20,153 bases of DNA from Saccoglossus kowalevskii (GCF_000003605.2 NW_003152254.1:519949-540101), one strand, 5' to 3'; shown: positions 1 through 8,627, numbered from the stretch's first letter. The notes: generated from the letters alone by a model not told the origin. Numbers and translations are program-made.

Positions 1-485
1 ACATATATTGATCCAATTTTTAAATTACAAAAAAAGTTTGTCAGATTAATTTCTTTCTCTCATTTTCGAGCAAGTACCACACCACTTTTCCTGCAATTTG
101 GCATTCTTGATGTGTATAAATTATGTAAGTACAATACATGTTTATTTGCATACGATTTGAAAAATGGCCGCCATGCACACTCTCTGGATCATTACGCCTA
201 ATCAATATCACATCCATACCATACATGATCAGTAACCTCTGAGAAACTTGCCACACCACAAATTAATTTAAGTTCAACTAAGAAAAGTCTGACATTTTCT
301 CTTGTAAAACATTGGAATGAGCTCCCGACTTCGTTAAAAACATTAACTTTACGAAACTCGTTCAAAACGGCATTAACAAATATCTTTCAACTAATGTATA
401 AATACTTGCATTATTGCAGTATATGTATTAGTGTTGTCTATTTTTGTTTTCTTCATTATTATTATTTATGAGAGTTTGTAGTCTC

Positions 486-513
486 TTTATTTATTTATTT
501 ATTTATTTATTTT
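486..513. repeat. (TTTA)n microsatellite in LINE 3' UTR
   Basis: About seven units of TTTA inside the 3' UTR of the first LINE copy. Similar TTTATTTATT stretches precede the hairpins of the other two LINE ends (near 10240-10255 and 14369-14390), so the tract may be an inherited part of the 3' UTR. Confidence 0.8.
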
Positions 514-587
514 TAACTTAACAATATAATTTGTATTGTGTATCACTATTCACAACAACGTATGTTTTAACAGTTGAGTATGGTTTT

Positions 588-634
588 GGGGCCAGGGACT
601 AGATTAGTTCTGCTAGAACAACCTCTCTGGTCCC
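588..634 (+). other. LINE 3' UTR stem-loop, copy 1
   Basis: The arms 588-598 and 624-634 pair over 11 bp with two G-U pairs and enclose a 25-base loop starting CTAGATTAG. The sequence right after the stem (635-643, CACCAGAAA) is the exact complement of 699-707 (TTTCTGGTG) next to the tail, so a second, longer-range helix is possible. Both helices recur with different sequences in the LINE ends near 10411 and 14818. The likely role, by analogy with other LINEs, is recognition of the RNA 3' end by the reverse transcriptase. Confidence 0.7.
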
Positions 635-742
635 CACCAGAAATAATATATATATTTAATATTCATTCAGATAAAGTTCCCTGTACAGTTGTCTCTTTTT
701 TCTGGTGAAATAAATCTATTCTAATTCTAATTCTAATTCTAA

Positions 743-799
743 AATAGGCATATTTAAGGCAACAAGACAAATCAACAGCAGTATCACAGTTTTTGCCCT
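743..799 (-). pseudogene. Signal-peptide exon remnant, cut by the LINE tail
   Basis: On the minus strand the codons from 793 downward read KTVILLLICLVALNM, closely matching the hydrophobic core of the 9497-9682 precursor (ETLMLLLLCLVVM) and of the 7000-7086 remnant (KTRMLLLICLVALTM). The position of the initiator ATG is AGG here (799-797), preceded by TTCTAG, the same acceptor-like spacing as in the 9682 gene. The reading stops where the tail of the + strand LINE begins at 741/742, so the LINE landed in this copy or a deletion joined them. It cannot make a product. Confidence 0.65.
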
Positions 800-849
800 G
801 ACTAGAACCAGTTCTTGATGAAAAAACAAACACAGAATATGTTAAAATA

Positions 850-1376
850 TAATACAAATTATTTAAAGGTACGTAATTGGACATGTCAAGATGGGGTGAC
901 ACATTTATTATAATACATCTATCATATCAATCATAAAAGACGAGTCGGAACAATTTGTGAATAGTACATCCTTGCAAAGTGGAATGTTTCTGTAATTATT
1001 TTTTTTAATCAGGTGAATTTATGATTGTTATGGTTAGAATATTGTAAACAATCACGAGGCCTGATAGATGATGTTTCAGCCCAAACATACATGTAGCAGG
1101 TGCATTATGGGTACAATTTTGAAAGTATCATGTCACAAACGAATTATAATGCCAATTTCTGTGTATATCAAAAACATTCATCACTCATCACCTTAAGGGG
1201 CCCAGTTAATTCCCTTGAGATAATGAGAGCACAGTGTATGAATTTAAAAATAAATTAGTTTATCACTCTATGTTTATATAAACAATGTTCAGCTCCAATA
1301 GTTCAACATGTCAAAATTGTCAAAATTTATATTACAATAATAAACCAAACTGTCGTATGTATATACTTTCAAACAG
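850..1376. other. Gene-poor AT-rich stretch
   Basis: I find no reading frame, repeat unit or structural RNA that I can support. Its end (about 1350-1376) carries the pyrimidine-rich ATATACTTTCAAACAG, which is the acceptor-like lead-in to the short plus-strand frame at 1377-1465. Confidence 0.4.
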
Positions 1377-1465
1377 TTTGTCTACCAATGATGAGTGCAA
1401 CACAGCCATGCTACTGGAAACTCGTAGCGTGTAAAACTACTTTAAAACACACACTTTGTTGGTAG
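1377..1465 (+). CDS. Short Cys-containing terminal reading frame, family copy A (candidate exon)
   Basis: Behind the acceptor-like CTTTCAAACAG, a plus-strand frame of 28 codons (after two leading bases) starts CLPMMSATQPCYWKL and ends VACKTTLKHTLCW then TAG. The copy at 15676-15775 has the same acceptor, ends STLKRILCW then TAG and has AC at the matching place, so the frame, the C-terminal LCW and the stop are shared. No start codon or upstream exon was found. The opposite strand is also partly open here (end of the 1442-1567 remnant), and two damaged copies are too few to prove which strand was coding. Confidence 0.3.
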
Positions 1466-1567
1466 CATGTATGACTTTTTCCTCTTCTGCACTTCTGTAA
1501 GAGGCCAAATGATGTAAATCAAACCAACCAAATTTAACAAAGTAGTCAGAACGACTGGTTTTAATAT
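1442..1567 (-). pseudogene. Family copy A: degenerate signal-peptide precursor
   Basis: The frame reads (I)LKPVVLTTLLNLVGLIYI, then a tail with the basic run KRKK followed by SYMLPTKCVF and TAA at 1444-1442. The first residues align codon for codon with the start of the 9682 gene and its relatives (X-A-K/E-x-x-x-L, then a hydrophobic run). The initiator position is ATA (1567-1565). An acceptor-like AAAATACAG ends three bases before it. The layout signal peptide, basic site, short peptide is what a secreted peptide precursor would show, but with no ATG and a diverged promoter block this copy is probably inactive. Confidence 0.45.
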
Positions 1568-2110
1568 AAACTGTATTTTGTCAGTTATTATTCCACAAAA
1601 CGTGGAGCAACGGTAATAAGCAAAACATAATACAAAATTATAACTGAAACAGATGTCTACTAACATTTTCATAGTAGTATGCTAACCACACTGGAATACT
1701 GTTTAAATGTAAGCTTTTTATATCAACATACGAGATGTTCGTATTTTAGTAGTTCAGCAATTCTGCCGTGTCAGTACACATTTATAATAAGAACACATAA
1801 CTCATATAATATAGTCAGTAACTAAAATTTGGAAACTAAACGTTGTTACATTTAAAACCCCTTGTTTCCCAACAAGTTAAACAGAAAAAAACTTGTATTC
1901 ATAACTATATTTTAATTCAAGAACAAAATGACTTTGTAAATTATTCATTTCAATAGTGCATTGGTGGCTGATGGAATATTTTAGCCCGAGTGGTTTTATA
2001 CCAGCATAATTAAATTGGAGACAAATAAAACAGCGCATAAGATTGTTAGCTTGCAATTTACATGTTTGCAAAACATAGAAACACAGTATGATTGAAATGT
2101 ACATTTTCAT
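1568..2110 (-). repeat. Conserved flanking block, copy A
   Basis: One of at least nine related blocks in this window. Shared landmarks on the plus strand are TAACTGAAAC, ATGATAACCACACTGG (here ATGCTAACCACACTGG), GCCGTGTCA then ACATTTATAATAA, TTTGTAAATT then TTCATTTCAAT, CCAGCATAATTAAATTGGAG and ACAAATAAAACAG. In this copy the donor is changed to GTTAGT and the TATA-like box is TATAAAAAGC, closer than usual to the TCAGT-like start. Read on the plus strand the block could be a 3' UTR, with AATAAA near 2026. Confidence 0.75.
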
Positions 2111-2116
2111 GTGTGG

Positions 2117-2188
2117 GATATAGCACGACTACCTCGGCGAAGGCGAAGGTCGATATTATAGCTATCGTCGAGGTAGTCGTGCTATATC
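2117..2188. repeat. Foldback: 24-bp inverted repeat with 24-base loop
   Basis: Arms 2117-2140 and 2165-2188 are reverse complements over 24 bases with one mismatch (a G-U pair in RNA). The loop is 2141-2164. The arms are more GC-rich than the neighbourhood. The flanks TGTGTGG and its partner region ACATACACA are weakly complementary as well. It may be a small foldback element, a hairpin RNA precursor or the terminal structure of the element that holds the recombinase remnant starting near 2588. It is abrupt: the family block ends just before it. Confidence 0.85.
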
Positions 2189-2402
2189 TAACATACACAC
2201 CGAACGATGAGTTGCAGGGAAACACCCCTTATTATATAATGAAATAACCCCAAATCAATTGTATTCTTATTGTTTGCAATTTACATAGAATCGTTATATA
2301 CATGTGGGACAAATAATTCAGATTTCAATCAATCAGTTTGATTGAAATATACCCTAGGTGATTCTAAATGTGATGTGATTCGCCAAACACGCTATCGAGG
2401 GG

Positions 2403-2410
2403 TATAAATA
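2403..2410 (+). promoter_or_regulatory. TATA-like box upstream of the recombinase remnant
   Basis: TATAAATA flanked by GC-richer bases (GAGGGG before, AGGAGCCC after) in an otherwise AT-rich region. Transcription would start near 2433-2440, about 150 bases before the first recognisable recombinase codons. This is a positional inference only. Confidence 0.4.
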
Positions 2411-2587
2411 AGGAGCCCATGAAGCATGTTCTTTTTTTTGGTATTGTTAAGGACAATGAGTTACCCTGTGTTCAGTGAGAACGAGTTGATCGGAAAACGT
2501 TGATTTGCAAGAGTTGCATGTTCCTAAGATACATGATATCGCGCTCATTGATTATAATTAATAATAACAAACACCGTTTATTGTTTT

Positions 2588-3400
2588 ATGAAAGATATAC
2601 CAAAAACATATGGGCACTACATGCATTCTGACGAACACGTGAAAATCCTGCAAAGTCTCGATGTAATGGATATAAAAGATGTGGCTTATTGGTTGACTAA
2701 ATTTATTTTAGAGGTGAGAAATGTAAACGGAAATTGCTACCCTCCAAAACATTACTTTTGCTGGTTATGAGATTACATGTGCTATGAACGCCAACAACGT
2801 ATTAAATTCCTAACCGATGTCGAATTTGAAAGTTTCCGGCAAGTGTTAGATTCCGAAATGAAACTATTATCTCGTACTACTACGAACAATTTTATTTTTA
2901 AATGGAACTAACTTTGCTTTAAGAAGTGCTATCGAGCATCGCTCATTGCGTTTCAACAATCCTCAAATAACATTGTTTGGACCACCTGTTGAAAAGGCAT
3001 ATTTAAAGTATGTAGAAGACGTTTATAAAACTAACCAAGATGGGCTCATACATCGCAGAGTTCGTCGCAAGGAAGTGAAGCAAACATTATTAATATGGTG
3101 CGCTGCCACGATAGGCTTTATAGGTACGTGTCGCTGAGCCGGAAAGAGGGAAACTTAAAGGGATTGTATTTTCAGCCCCTCCGAAAATACGGAGAGTCGT
3201 TCCAAATCTGGTTCAGCAAACAACCACAACTCAATGAAACTGGTTGTACCGGAGTTATTTAAAGCAGCGGGGATAGATAGGAATTTTACCAACCAGTTTA
3301 CGAGCTAAATCAGCTACTACTCTGTATGAAAGCGGTATTAACAGCTCATAATGGAACGTACAGGACATTCATACAGGTGTGGATCGTGGTGTCGTACTTA
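2588..3400 (+). pseudogene. Decayed DUF3504 / Crypton-type tyrosine recombinase
   Basis: Three plus-strand frames carry successive parts of one family. Frame of 2588: AYWLTKFILEVRNVNGNCYP, then after a TGA (2768-2770) FESFRQVLDSEMKLLSRTTT, ending at TAA 2909-2911. Shifted by one base from 2901: NFALRSAIEHRSLRF, which holds the first catalytic Arg region, then PVEKAYLKYVEDVYKTNQDG, ending TGA 3135-3137. Back in the first frame from about 3161: LYFQPLRKYGESFQIWFSKQ, then further shifts to LRAKSATTLYESGI (second box Arg) and ERTGHSYR (the R-x-x-G-H type motif). These match the C-terminal domain of KIAA1958/ZMYM2-like proteins, which derive from Crypton tyrosine recombinases. At least two stops and three shifts rule out a product. 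No catalytic Tyr was located. Confidence 0.8.
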
Positions 3401-3459
3401 GCAGAGCAGCCGCTTCACTGCGATCTTTCGAAAGTAGCCCTCAAAGACCCGTTGGATTC

Positions 3460-4995
3460 GTGAGACCCGAGTTTGATTACCTAAAGTGAGGCCCGAGTTT
3501 GATTATTTAAAGTGAGGCCCGAGTTTGATTACCTAAATTGAGTCCCGAGTTTGATTATCTAAAGTGAGACCCGAGTTTGATTACCTAAAGTAAGACATAA
3601 GTTTGATTATCTAAAGTGAGAGCCGAGTTTGATTACCTAAAGTGAGACCCGATTTTGATTACCTAAAGTGAGAGACGAGTTTGATTATTTAAGTGAGACC
3701 CAAGTTTGATTACCTAAGTGAGGCCCGAGTTTGATTACCTAAATTGAGAACCGAGTTTGATTACCTAAAGTGAGACCCGAGTTTGAGTATCTAAATTGAG
3801 ATACGAGTTTGATTATCTAAAGTGAGACACGAGTTTGATTATTTAAAGTGAGACCATAGTTTGATTACCTAAAGTGAGACCCAAGTTTGATTATCTAAAG
3901 TGAGACACAAGTTTGATTACCTAAAGTGAGACCCGAGTTTGATTACTTAAAGTGAGACCCGATTTTGATTACCTAAATTGAGACCCAAGTTTGATTACCT
4001 AAAGTGAGACCCGAGTTTGATTACCTAAATGAGACACGAGTTTGATTACCTAAAGTGTGACACGAGTTTGATTATCTAAATTGAGACACGAGTTTGATTA
4101 TCTAAAGTGAGACACGAGTTTGATTACATAAAGTGAGACCTGAGTTTGATTACCAAAGTGAGACACGAGTTTGATTACCTAAAGTGAGGCCCGAGTTTGA
4201 TTATGTAAAGTGAGACCCGAGTTTGATTACCTAAATTGAGACCCGAGTTTGATTACCTAAAGTAAGACCAGAGTTTGATTACCTAAAGTGGGGCCCGAGT
4301 TTGACTACATAACGTGAGACCCGAGTTTGATTATCTAAAGTGAGACCCGAGTTTGATTATCTAAAGTGAGACCCGAGTTTGATTATCTAAAGTGATACCC
4401 GAGTTTGATTACTTAAAGTGAGACCCGAGTTTGATTACCTAAATTGAGACCCGAGTTTGATTACATAAAGTGAGACCCGAGTTTGATTACCTAAAGTGAG
4501 ACAAGAGTTTGATTACCTAAAGTGAGACCCGAGTTTGATTACCTAAAGTGAGACCCGAGTTTGACTACCTAAAGTGAGACACGAGTTTGATTACCTAAAG
4601 TGAGACCTGAGTTTGATTACCAAAGTGAGACACGAGTTTGATTACCTAAAGTGAGGCCCGAGTTTGATTATGTAAAGTGAGACCCGAGTTTGATTACCTA
4701 AATTGAGACCCGAGTTTGATTACCTAAAGTAAGACCAGAGTTTGATTACCTGGAGTGGGGCCCGAGTTCGACTACCTAAAGTGAGACCCGAGTTTGATTA
4801 TCTAAAGTGAGACCCGAGTTTGATTATCTAAAGTGATACCCAAGTTTGATTACTTAAAGTGAGACCCGAGTTTGATTACCTAACGTGAGACCCGAGTTTG
4901 ATTACCTAAATTGAGACCCGAGTTTGATTACCTAAAGTGAGACCCGAGTTTGATTACCTAAAGTGAGACACGAGTTTGATTACCTAAAGTGAGAC
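3460..4995. repeat. 26-bp minisatellite, about 59 units
   Basis: Head-to-tail array with a 26-base consensus: GTTTGATTACCTAAAG followed by TGAGACCCGA. Units vary at fixed places (ACCTAAA/ATCTAAA/ATTTAAA, GTGAG/TTGAG, ACCCGAG/ACACGAG/GGCCCGAG), with occasional 25-base units. No spacers occur between units. A degenerate half-unit sits at 3442-3459. As 26 is not a multiple of 3, it is not a coding repeat. The array begins exactly where recombinase similarity fades and ends at GAGAC before sequence duplicated at 15390. Confidence 0.97.
4134..4800. repeat. Higher-order repeat inside the minisatellite (18-unit, 467-bp period)
   Basis: A distinctive run of variants (a unit with TTACCAAAG lacking one base, then GGCCCG with ATGTAAAG, then TTGAG, then GTAAGACCAGAG, then GTGGGGCCCGAG) occurs at about 4134-4330 and again at about 4602-4795. 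The marker TACCAAAG is at 4151 and 4618, a 467-base offset that equals 18 units minus one base. This indicates a recent multi-unit duplication. Confidence 0.85.
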
Positions 4996-5290
4996 TATTC
5001 ACTCTGATAATGCTAAAACAATCTTGCTCGCTTACTAATAATTCTTATTGTTTTTAAAAGTGAACGCGTATTCTTAGAACTAGAAAACGGGGAATAATGA
5101 AAGAGTGCTTTCGTAGTAAACAGCAAGAAACCCACTAAACTGGTACTGTTTGGAACAAGGATTTTTTTCTAGTAGATTCAGAAAAAAAAGTCTGACATTG
5201 AGGCTTTGGAAGCTTTTAGTACCATAACAACTAGCAAAAAAAGCAGTATGACAAATTTAAACAAATCCGTGTTTATACTTTTAACAGTTG
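4993..5290. repeat. Segment duplicated at 15388-15675
   Basis: This stretch aligns along its whole length with 15388-15675: shared runs include CTTACTAATAATTCTTA, CGCGTATTCTTAGAACTAG, AAACTGGTACTGTTTGGAAC and AACTAGCAAAAAAA, with small indels. The homology continues into the short reading frame and block that follow both copies. I see no convincing coding frame inside it. Confidence 0.85.
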
Positions 5291-5353
5291 TCTACCTGTG
5301 CCGAGTTTCATGGAACAGAGCTGGATGTCGGAATCCCCGCGGTGTGTGAATAA
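5288..5353 (+). CDS. Short Cys-containing terminal reading frame, copy B (candidate exon)
   Basis: After the acceptor-like GTTTATACTTTTAACAG a plus-strand frame reads LSTCAEFHGTELDVG then IPAVCE and TAA. It aligns without gaps to LFTRAESNGTHFTICRPAAC in the copy at 15676, supporting this frame as the ancestral one. Another frame from ATG 5310 is open to 5399 and also Cys-rich (RCVNNCTYCCWERV), but it has no counterpart in the other copies. No upstream exon or start was found, so a product is doubtful. Confidence 0.3.
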   Translation: MSTCAEFHGTELDVGIPAVCE

Positions 5354-5417
5354 TTGCACGTACTGTTGTTGGGAGCGTGTGGTCTTTCCACTTCTGTGAC
5401 TGGTTGAATGTTATTAG
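5308..5417 (-). pseudogene. Family copy B, minus-strand coding remnant without signal-peptide core
   Basis: Downstream (minus strand) of the block B acceptor at 5420-5418, the frame reads NIQPVTEVERPHAPNNSTCN and ends TGA 5310-5308. NIQP aligns with MIQP of the 17675 copy and TEVERPHAPNN with the tail of copy A, but the hydrophobic core is missing and the start position is AAC. It is most simply a copy that lost its signal-peptide core by deletion. Confidence 0.35.
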
Positions 5418-5590
5418 CTGCATATGACCAAACGTGGGGCAAATGTAATTAAGCACAAATTGATGAAAAATTATAACTGAAACTTACTTCACAAAAGCTT
5501 GACAAATTCAGTTGTGTTGTGTAGTTTGATAACCGCACTGTGACCTTCATAGTATGTATTACTATCTTTTATATTGTGCCTCTCTCTGCA
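5400..5590 (-). repeat. Flanking block, copy B (partial), with promoter-like elements and 70-bp intron
   Basis: Minus strand: TATAAA at 5573-5568 and a TCACAG start-like site about 32 bases on (5543-5538), a leader ending TTTTGTGAA, donor GTAAGT at 5487-5482 and acceptor TATGCAG ending at 5418, giving a 70-bp intron. Ten bases present in other copies next to the donor are missing. On the plus side the block loses similarity beyond about 5590. Confidence 0.55.
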
Positions 5591-5770
5591 GACAACACAA
5601 TACCCTCGTCTTAACACTCACATAACCAAGCACCTAATGCACAAAGTTACCCATTTTGTCAATGTTTTTCTCGCAGTGAACCTGAAATTGTATCGCATTG
5701 AGACACACACTGTACCTTTCTATAAGCTGCTAAGTCTAGTTGCATATTGAATCTCATTTTTCTCTCACAG

Positions 5771-5905
5771 TGGCAATTGCGATGTGACCTTAACAGTGGT
5801 GGCTCGCACTGTGAGTGTCAACATGAATGCCTCTATGAGAGATGTGTTGAGTTTCACATCGGAAGCTACTTTGACACAACTTGTAGCGATTACCTAACAT
5901 ATTAG
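5771..5905 (+). CDS. Cys-rich terminal exon candidate, copy C
   Basis: A strong plus-strand acceptor (CTCATTTTTCTCTCACAG) is followed in frame by 44 codons: WQLRCDLNSGG, then SHCECQHECLYERCVEFHI, then a tail with one more Cys, then TAG 5903-5905. The six Cys follow C-x8-C-x-C-x3-C-x4-C-x12-C. The copy at 19815-19949 keeps the acceptor position, the spacing and HC-x-CQHECLY-x-RCVEFHI, with only conservative or synonymous changes in that core. Such spacing suits a small disulfide-rich secreted domain, but I do not recognise the family. The following block could be its 3' UTR, with AATAAA at 6203-6208. The upstream signal-peptide exon was not found. Confidence 0.45.
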   Translation, partial: WQLRCDLNSGGSHCECQHECLYERCVEFHIGSYFDTTCSDYLTY

Positions 5906-6225
5906 TTTTCTATAGTCTGATAATCGCACTGGGAGTATCGACTTTAATATCATGTATACTGTTTATATTTACATATTCATGAGATATGTGTACAGCAGCT
6001 TTTGCCGAGTCACTGCTTATTTATAACAATATATAAATCATAATTGATAGTTACTAAAATATAGAATAATAATCTGTATTACGATTGGCAAACAGTGTTT
6101 GGCAACAATTACTGTATTTCATAGACGAAATAGCTTTTTGAATTTTGATATAATGTACTAGTTTCCAGTGTTTTTGTATCAGCATTATTTAATGTTAAGA
6201 CAAATAAAAATTTAAATTTAAACTG
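5906..6225. repeat. Flanking block, copy C (second subtype)
   Basis: Shares CATATTCATGAGATATG, GCCGAGTCACTG, ATTTATAACAA and the CAGCATTATTTAAT end with the other blocks, but not the donor and intron part. Minus strand: TATAAACAG box at 5967-5962 with TCGATA about 29 bases downstream. Plus strand: AATAAA at 6203-6208. Subtype shared with copies F and I. Confidence 0.7.
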
Positions 6226-6254
6226 TGGTAAAATGTGTCATGTGTTTTGCTGAC

Positions 6255-6500
6255 AGTAGTCATTTTTAGCTGTAACGATATCAATGTGACTCACCCTGTG
6301 ATACTGAGGTTGTCCTTAATAATGACTGTGAACTTCAGTGTATTACTTTTTGTAATCGTCATAGGGAACTAGTCTGAATCCCTCAAACTACATTTATAGT
6401 GACTCTCACGGTATCTAACAATGTGACCCTCAATGTGTTTTATAGTGGTCCTCATATCAATCCTGACTATGTGTTATTGTGACAGAGTCTGTGTCCTTTG
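6255..6500. repeat. Degenerate CACTGTGACCCT-type repeat region
   Basis: Irregularly spaced variants of CTGTGACCCTCA (ATGTGACTCACCCTGTG, GACTGTGAACTTCAG, AATGTGACCCTCAATG, CCTGACTATGTG) fill this stretch. Similar tracts lie at 5600-5830, 16890-17230 and 19675-19760, each next to a second-subtype block. It ends with a fragment of block sequence (GTAGTATGATAAT at about 6501). Confidence 0.5.
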
Positions 6501-6519
6501 TAGTATGATAATTCTCTTT

Positions 6520-6880
6520 TCCTAATATATAAGGATTTCAGAATTATGAATACCTTGTCAGTTTCAATAAATTAAGTAAGTAATTAGAACTTTGATACAA
6601 CAACATACTCCTGCCCAGGCAACATATCTATATCGATTTTATCCAAATGTGCAACTATGCGATGTGCTTCTTTTACCATGAGTTTAACTGGCGGCCAATC
6701 CGCCACTTTTTTTTTTAAATAAGCCAATATTGTTGCAGATTTTTTAGTTGGTGACAAAGCATCATAATATTAAAAAATACGGATATACATAATACATTAA
6801 TCGGTGTTTTTAGTCACTGTCAGCAAAATTGAAATCAAGATTGAAAAATATAGAAACTCGTTGTTTATTATACAGAATTT
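6520..6880. other. Gene-poor stretch
   Basis: No supported gene. A T-run (CACTTTTTTTTT) lies near 6703-6716. It ends at the AATAAA signals of the next minus-strand remnant. Confidence 0.4.
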
Positions 6881-7086
6881 ATTTATTCCAATTAACCACA
6901 ATTACGGGGAGTAGTACACGTATTTCACTTTTCGATGTATCTTCTGCCGTTACCTTCTTTGCTTGTTGTTCCTTGCCAAGTTGAATATCAGACAGCAATT
7001 TAGCTGAGAATGGCCCGACCTTCACTCAAGCAAACCATGGTTAAAGCAACCAGACAAATCAAAAGCAGCATTCGAGTTTTAGCTAT
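6878..7086 (-). pseudogene. Broken paralogue of the 9497-9682 peptide precursor
   Basis: From 7086 downward the codons read IAKTRMLLLICLVALTM, then VCLSEGRAILS and TAA (7002-7000). One base over, the next frame continues LLSDIQLGKEQQAKK, matching the spacer LPNSIQLDNEQKAKA of the intact precursor. So this copy has a lost start (ATA at 7086-7084), a frameshift near 7000-7015 and no Cys peptide: the sequence after the spacer has drifted. Two overlapping AATAAA signals (6887-6882 and 6883-6878) match the signal just after the stop of the intact gene. The block upstream (7190-7560) lacks its TATA and leader part, consistent with an inactive gene. Confidence 0.7.
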
Positions 7087-7116
7087 GTTTAGAGCTGGAA
7101 GAACAAACAGAATATT

Positions 7117-7138
7117 TATATATATATATATATATATA
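7117..7138. repeat. (TA)n microsatellite
   Basis: About eleven TA units just upstream of the broken precursor copy. Possibly grown from the ATATTTATATA seen in related copies. Confidence 0.85.
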
Positions 7139-7189
7139 ATCTCGCCGTTATAAACTGTAACTGTTATAATCAGGCAGTTTCAGAAAGAA

Positions 7190-7560
7190 GTTTTTTTCTC
7201 AAAATGAACGTGCTTTAGAGTCATGAGATTTGTGTATTTTCGTAACATAGCGGTTTTGCCGTACCACTAACCATTTATAATAATAAATTTGATAGTTAGT
7301 TACCAAACTATAAAAACAATCTTTATTACGTTTGGTAAGCATAGTTTTTAGCAATGTACCGAAGGAAAATCCTATTGTACGTATCTGTTTTCTAATTTAT
7401 AAACACAAAGACTTTGTGAATTGTCATTTCAATATTACATTGAATATCTGTAATACAATCGTCTATTCTCCAAGAGTTATTATACAAGCGTAATTAAATG
7501 TAGATACAAATAAAACAGTAACTAAAATTACTATCATGCAATTTACTTAAAAAACACATA
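7190..7560. repeat. Flanking block, copy D (promoter part lost)
   Basis: Keeps GTGTATTTTCGTAACATAGCG, TTTGCCGTACCACTAACC, CTTTATTACGTTTGG, CTGTTTTCTAATTTATAAAC and CAAATAAAACAG, but the TATA, initiator, leader and intron are replaced by other sequence (about 7165-7215) that recurs at 16555-16590. Minus-strand AATAAA lies in TTTATTACG near 7322. Confidence 0.7.
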
Positions 7561-7648
7561 GTATTAGAGAATATATATTTTTTTTATATTCACTTATACT
7601 TTTATTTATAAACAGGAACAGTTATGAAGTCAACACATGCCCTCAGTG

Positions 7649-7846
7649 TCACTCATTGCATACCTCGAATATGTCTTCACATAGAGGATCACATTGTACA
7701 TTAAGCCCGCTAAAATTTCCTACGGTGGCTGATCCTACCAATGCTATACAAGACATGAATACTTGTTTTCGAGTACAAGTAAACCTTTCCAGTAATTTAA
7801 TAACGTTTTTAACAGTATTACGGTGTATGCGGTGAACATCAATCAT
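7649..7846 (-). CDS. Small Cys-containing secreted-peptide candidate
   Basis: A 65-codon minus-strand frame starts at ATG in a fair context (AACCATGATT) and ends TGA, with an AATAAA about 40 bases further on (near 7609). Its last third reads NVQCDPLCEDIFEVCNE. The QC-x-P-x-C core matches QCPPHCP of the 9497 gene. A moderately hydrophobic stretch QVFMSCIALVGSATVG after RK could be a signal peptide, but the 30 residues in front would be an unusually long N-terminus, so the true start may be in an upstream exon or at the internal Met. No promoter block is attached. The link to the 9497 gene rests on this short motif and shared strand. Confidence 0.4.
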   Translation of the reverse strand: MIDVHRIHRNTVKNVIKLLERFTCTRKQVFMSCIALVGSATVGNFSGLNVQCDPLCEDIFEVCNE

Positions 7847-7849
7847 GGT

Positions 7850-8620
7850 TATAATTTTTCCTTTCTAGCAGTTTACAACGAATTGTCTTCAGATTTCATC
7901 AGTCTCCATGGAGAGTTGTCAAGGATCACGTTTATTTACCATGTTTATCAACCATGTCACATTGCATTTTGACTTAAAATATATCTCTTTAAGCTAACGA
8001 TTCGATAGTGTTAAACAACATTTCAATGACTATTCTCATTTGCGAACATCCGAATATGTTCACATCCTGGCAACCATTACGTGAAAACAACAGCCGAAAA
8101 CTACCGGGAAACTATTTTTTGATAGATGTTCAGGGTAACAAGATCGACAATTTAGAACATCAATGTGTTTACCGCTGTAGTTGGTAGCTTTATGTGTACA
8201 ATACTTACACAATCTATACGACTATTGATTGGAGATTATTGAATGGTTGTTTCGGTGTATTTTAATTCAATATGTGGTGATGAATTTATTTTGAATGAAA
8301 ATGCCTACCATGCTTCGTAGATCGTTCGGAATATCATTACATACGGCTCTATTTGTGTGTTTAATTTAAATATACAAATTTTCGGGTTCCGAGTTGTCCT
8401 AGACATGTGAAAGGGCATTCAATAAAAAAGCTATATCAAGTTGTTTTTGTTTGGGGCAGTGTGATATGGCTTAACTTAGGCATGTCCTACTACAATGGCG
8501 AGATGCATTTGCCAGTTTGAGAGCTCAAATCTCGTCTTACATGCTGATATGGTTGTATATGTACCAGTATTTACGATTTTTTGCGTTTTTAGGTTATTCA
8601 GGTGAGACAGCCTACACATT
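7850..8620. other. Gene-poor stretch
   Basis: No frame, repeat or RNA that I can support on either strand. Confidence 0.4.
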
Positions 8621-8627
8621 TACGTTG

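Larger units (their letters stand above)
1..741 (+). mobile_element. 3' end of a CR1-like non-LTR retrotransposon (LINE)
   Basis: Frame 1 from the window edge reads as the C-terminal end of a LINE reverse-transcriptase protein: it opens with PIFKLQKKFVRLISFSHF, has PLFLQFGILDVYKL soon after, and continues with FSLVKHWNELPTSLKTL and NSFKTALTNIF. This pattern (LQK-x-x-x-R-x-I, then LxILDxY, then WNxLPxxL, then F-K) is characteristic of the region after the RT core in CR1/Jockey-type elements. The frame is interrupted by TAA at 199-201 and TGA at 226-228 and ends at TGA 469-471, so the copy is dead. A 3' UTR follows with a TTTA microsatellite, a stem-loop at 588-634 and the ending CTGGTGAAATAAA, then a short (ATTCTA)n-type tail to 741. 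The 5' part lies outside the window. Family assignment is from motif memory only. Confidence 0.85.

Noticed and set aside
41-259. 72-codon minus-strand frame in the first LINE
   Set aside because: It is antisense to the recognisable reverse-transcriptase C-terminal region.
3460-4995. CRISPR array
   Set aside because: Units are contiguous with no unique spacers, and the genome is clearly eukaryotic.
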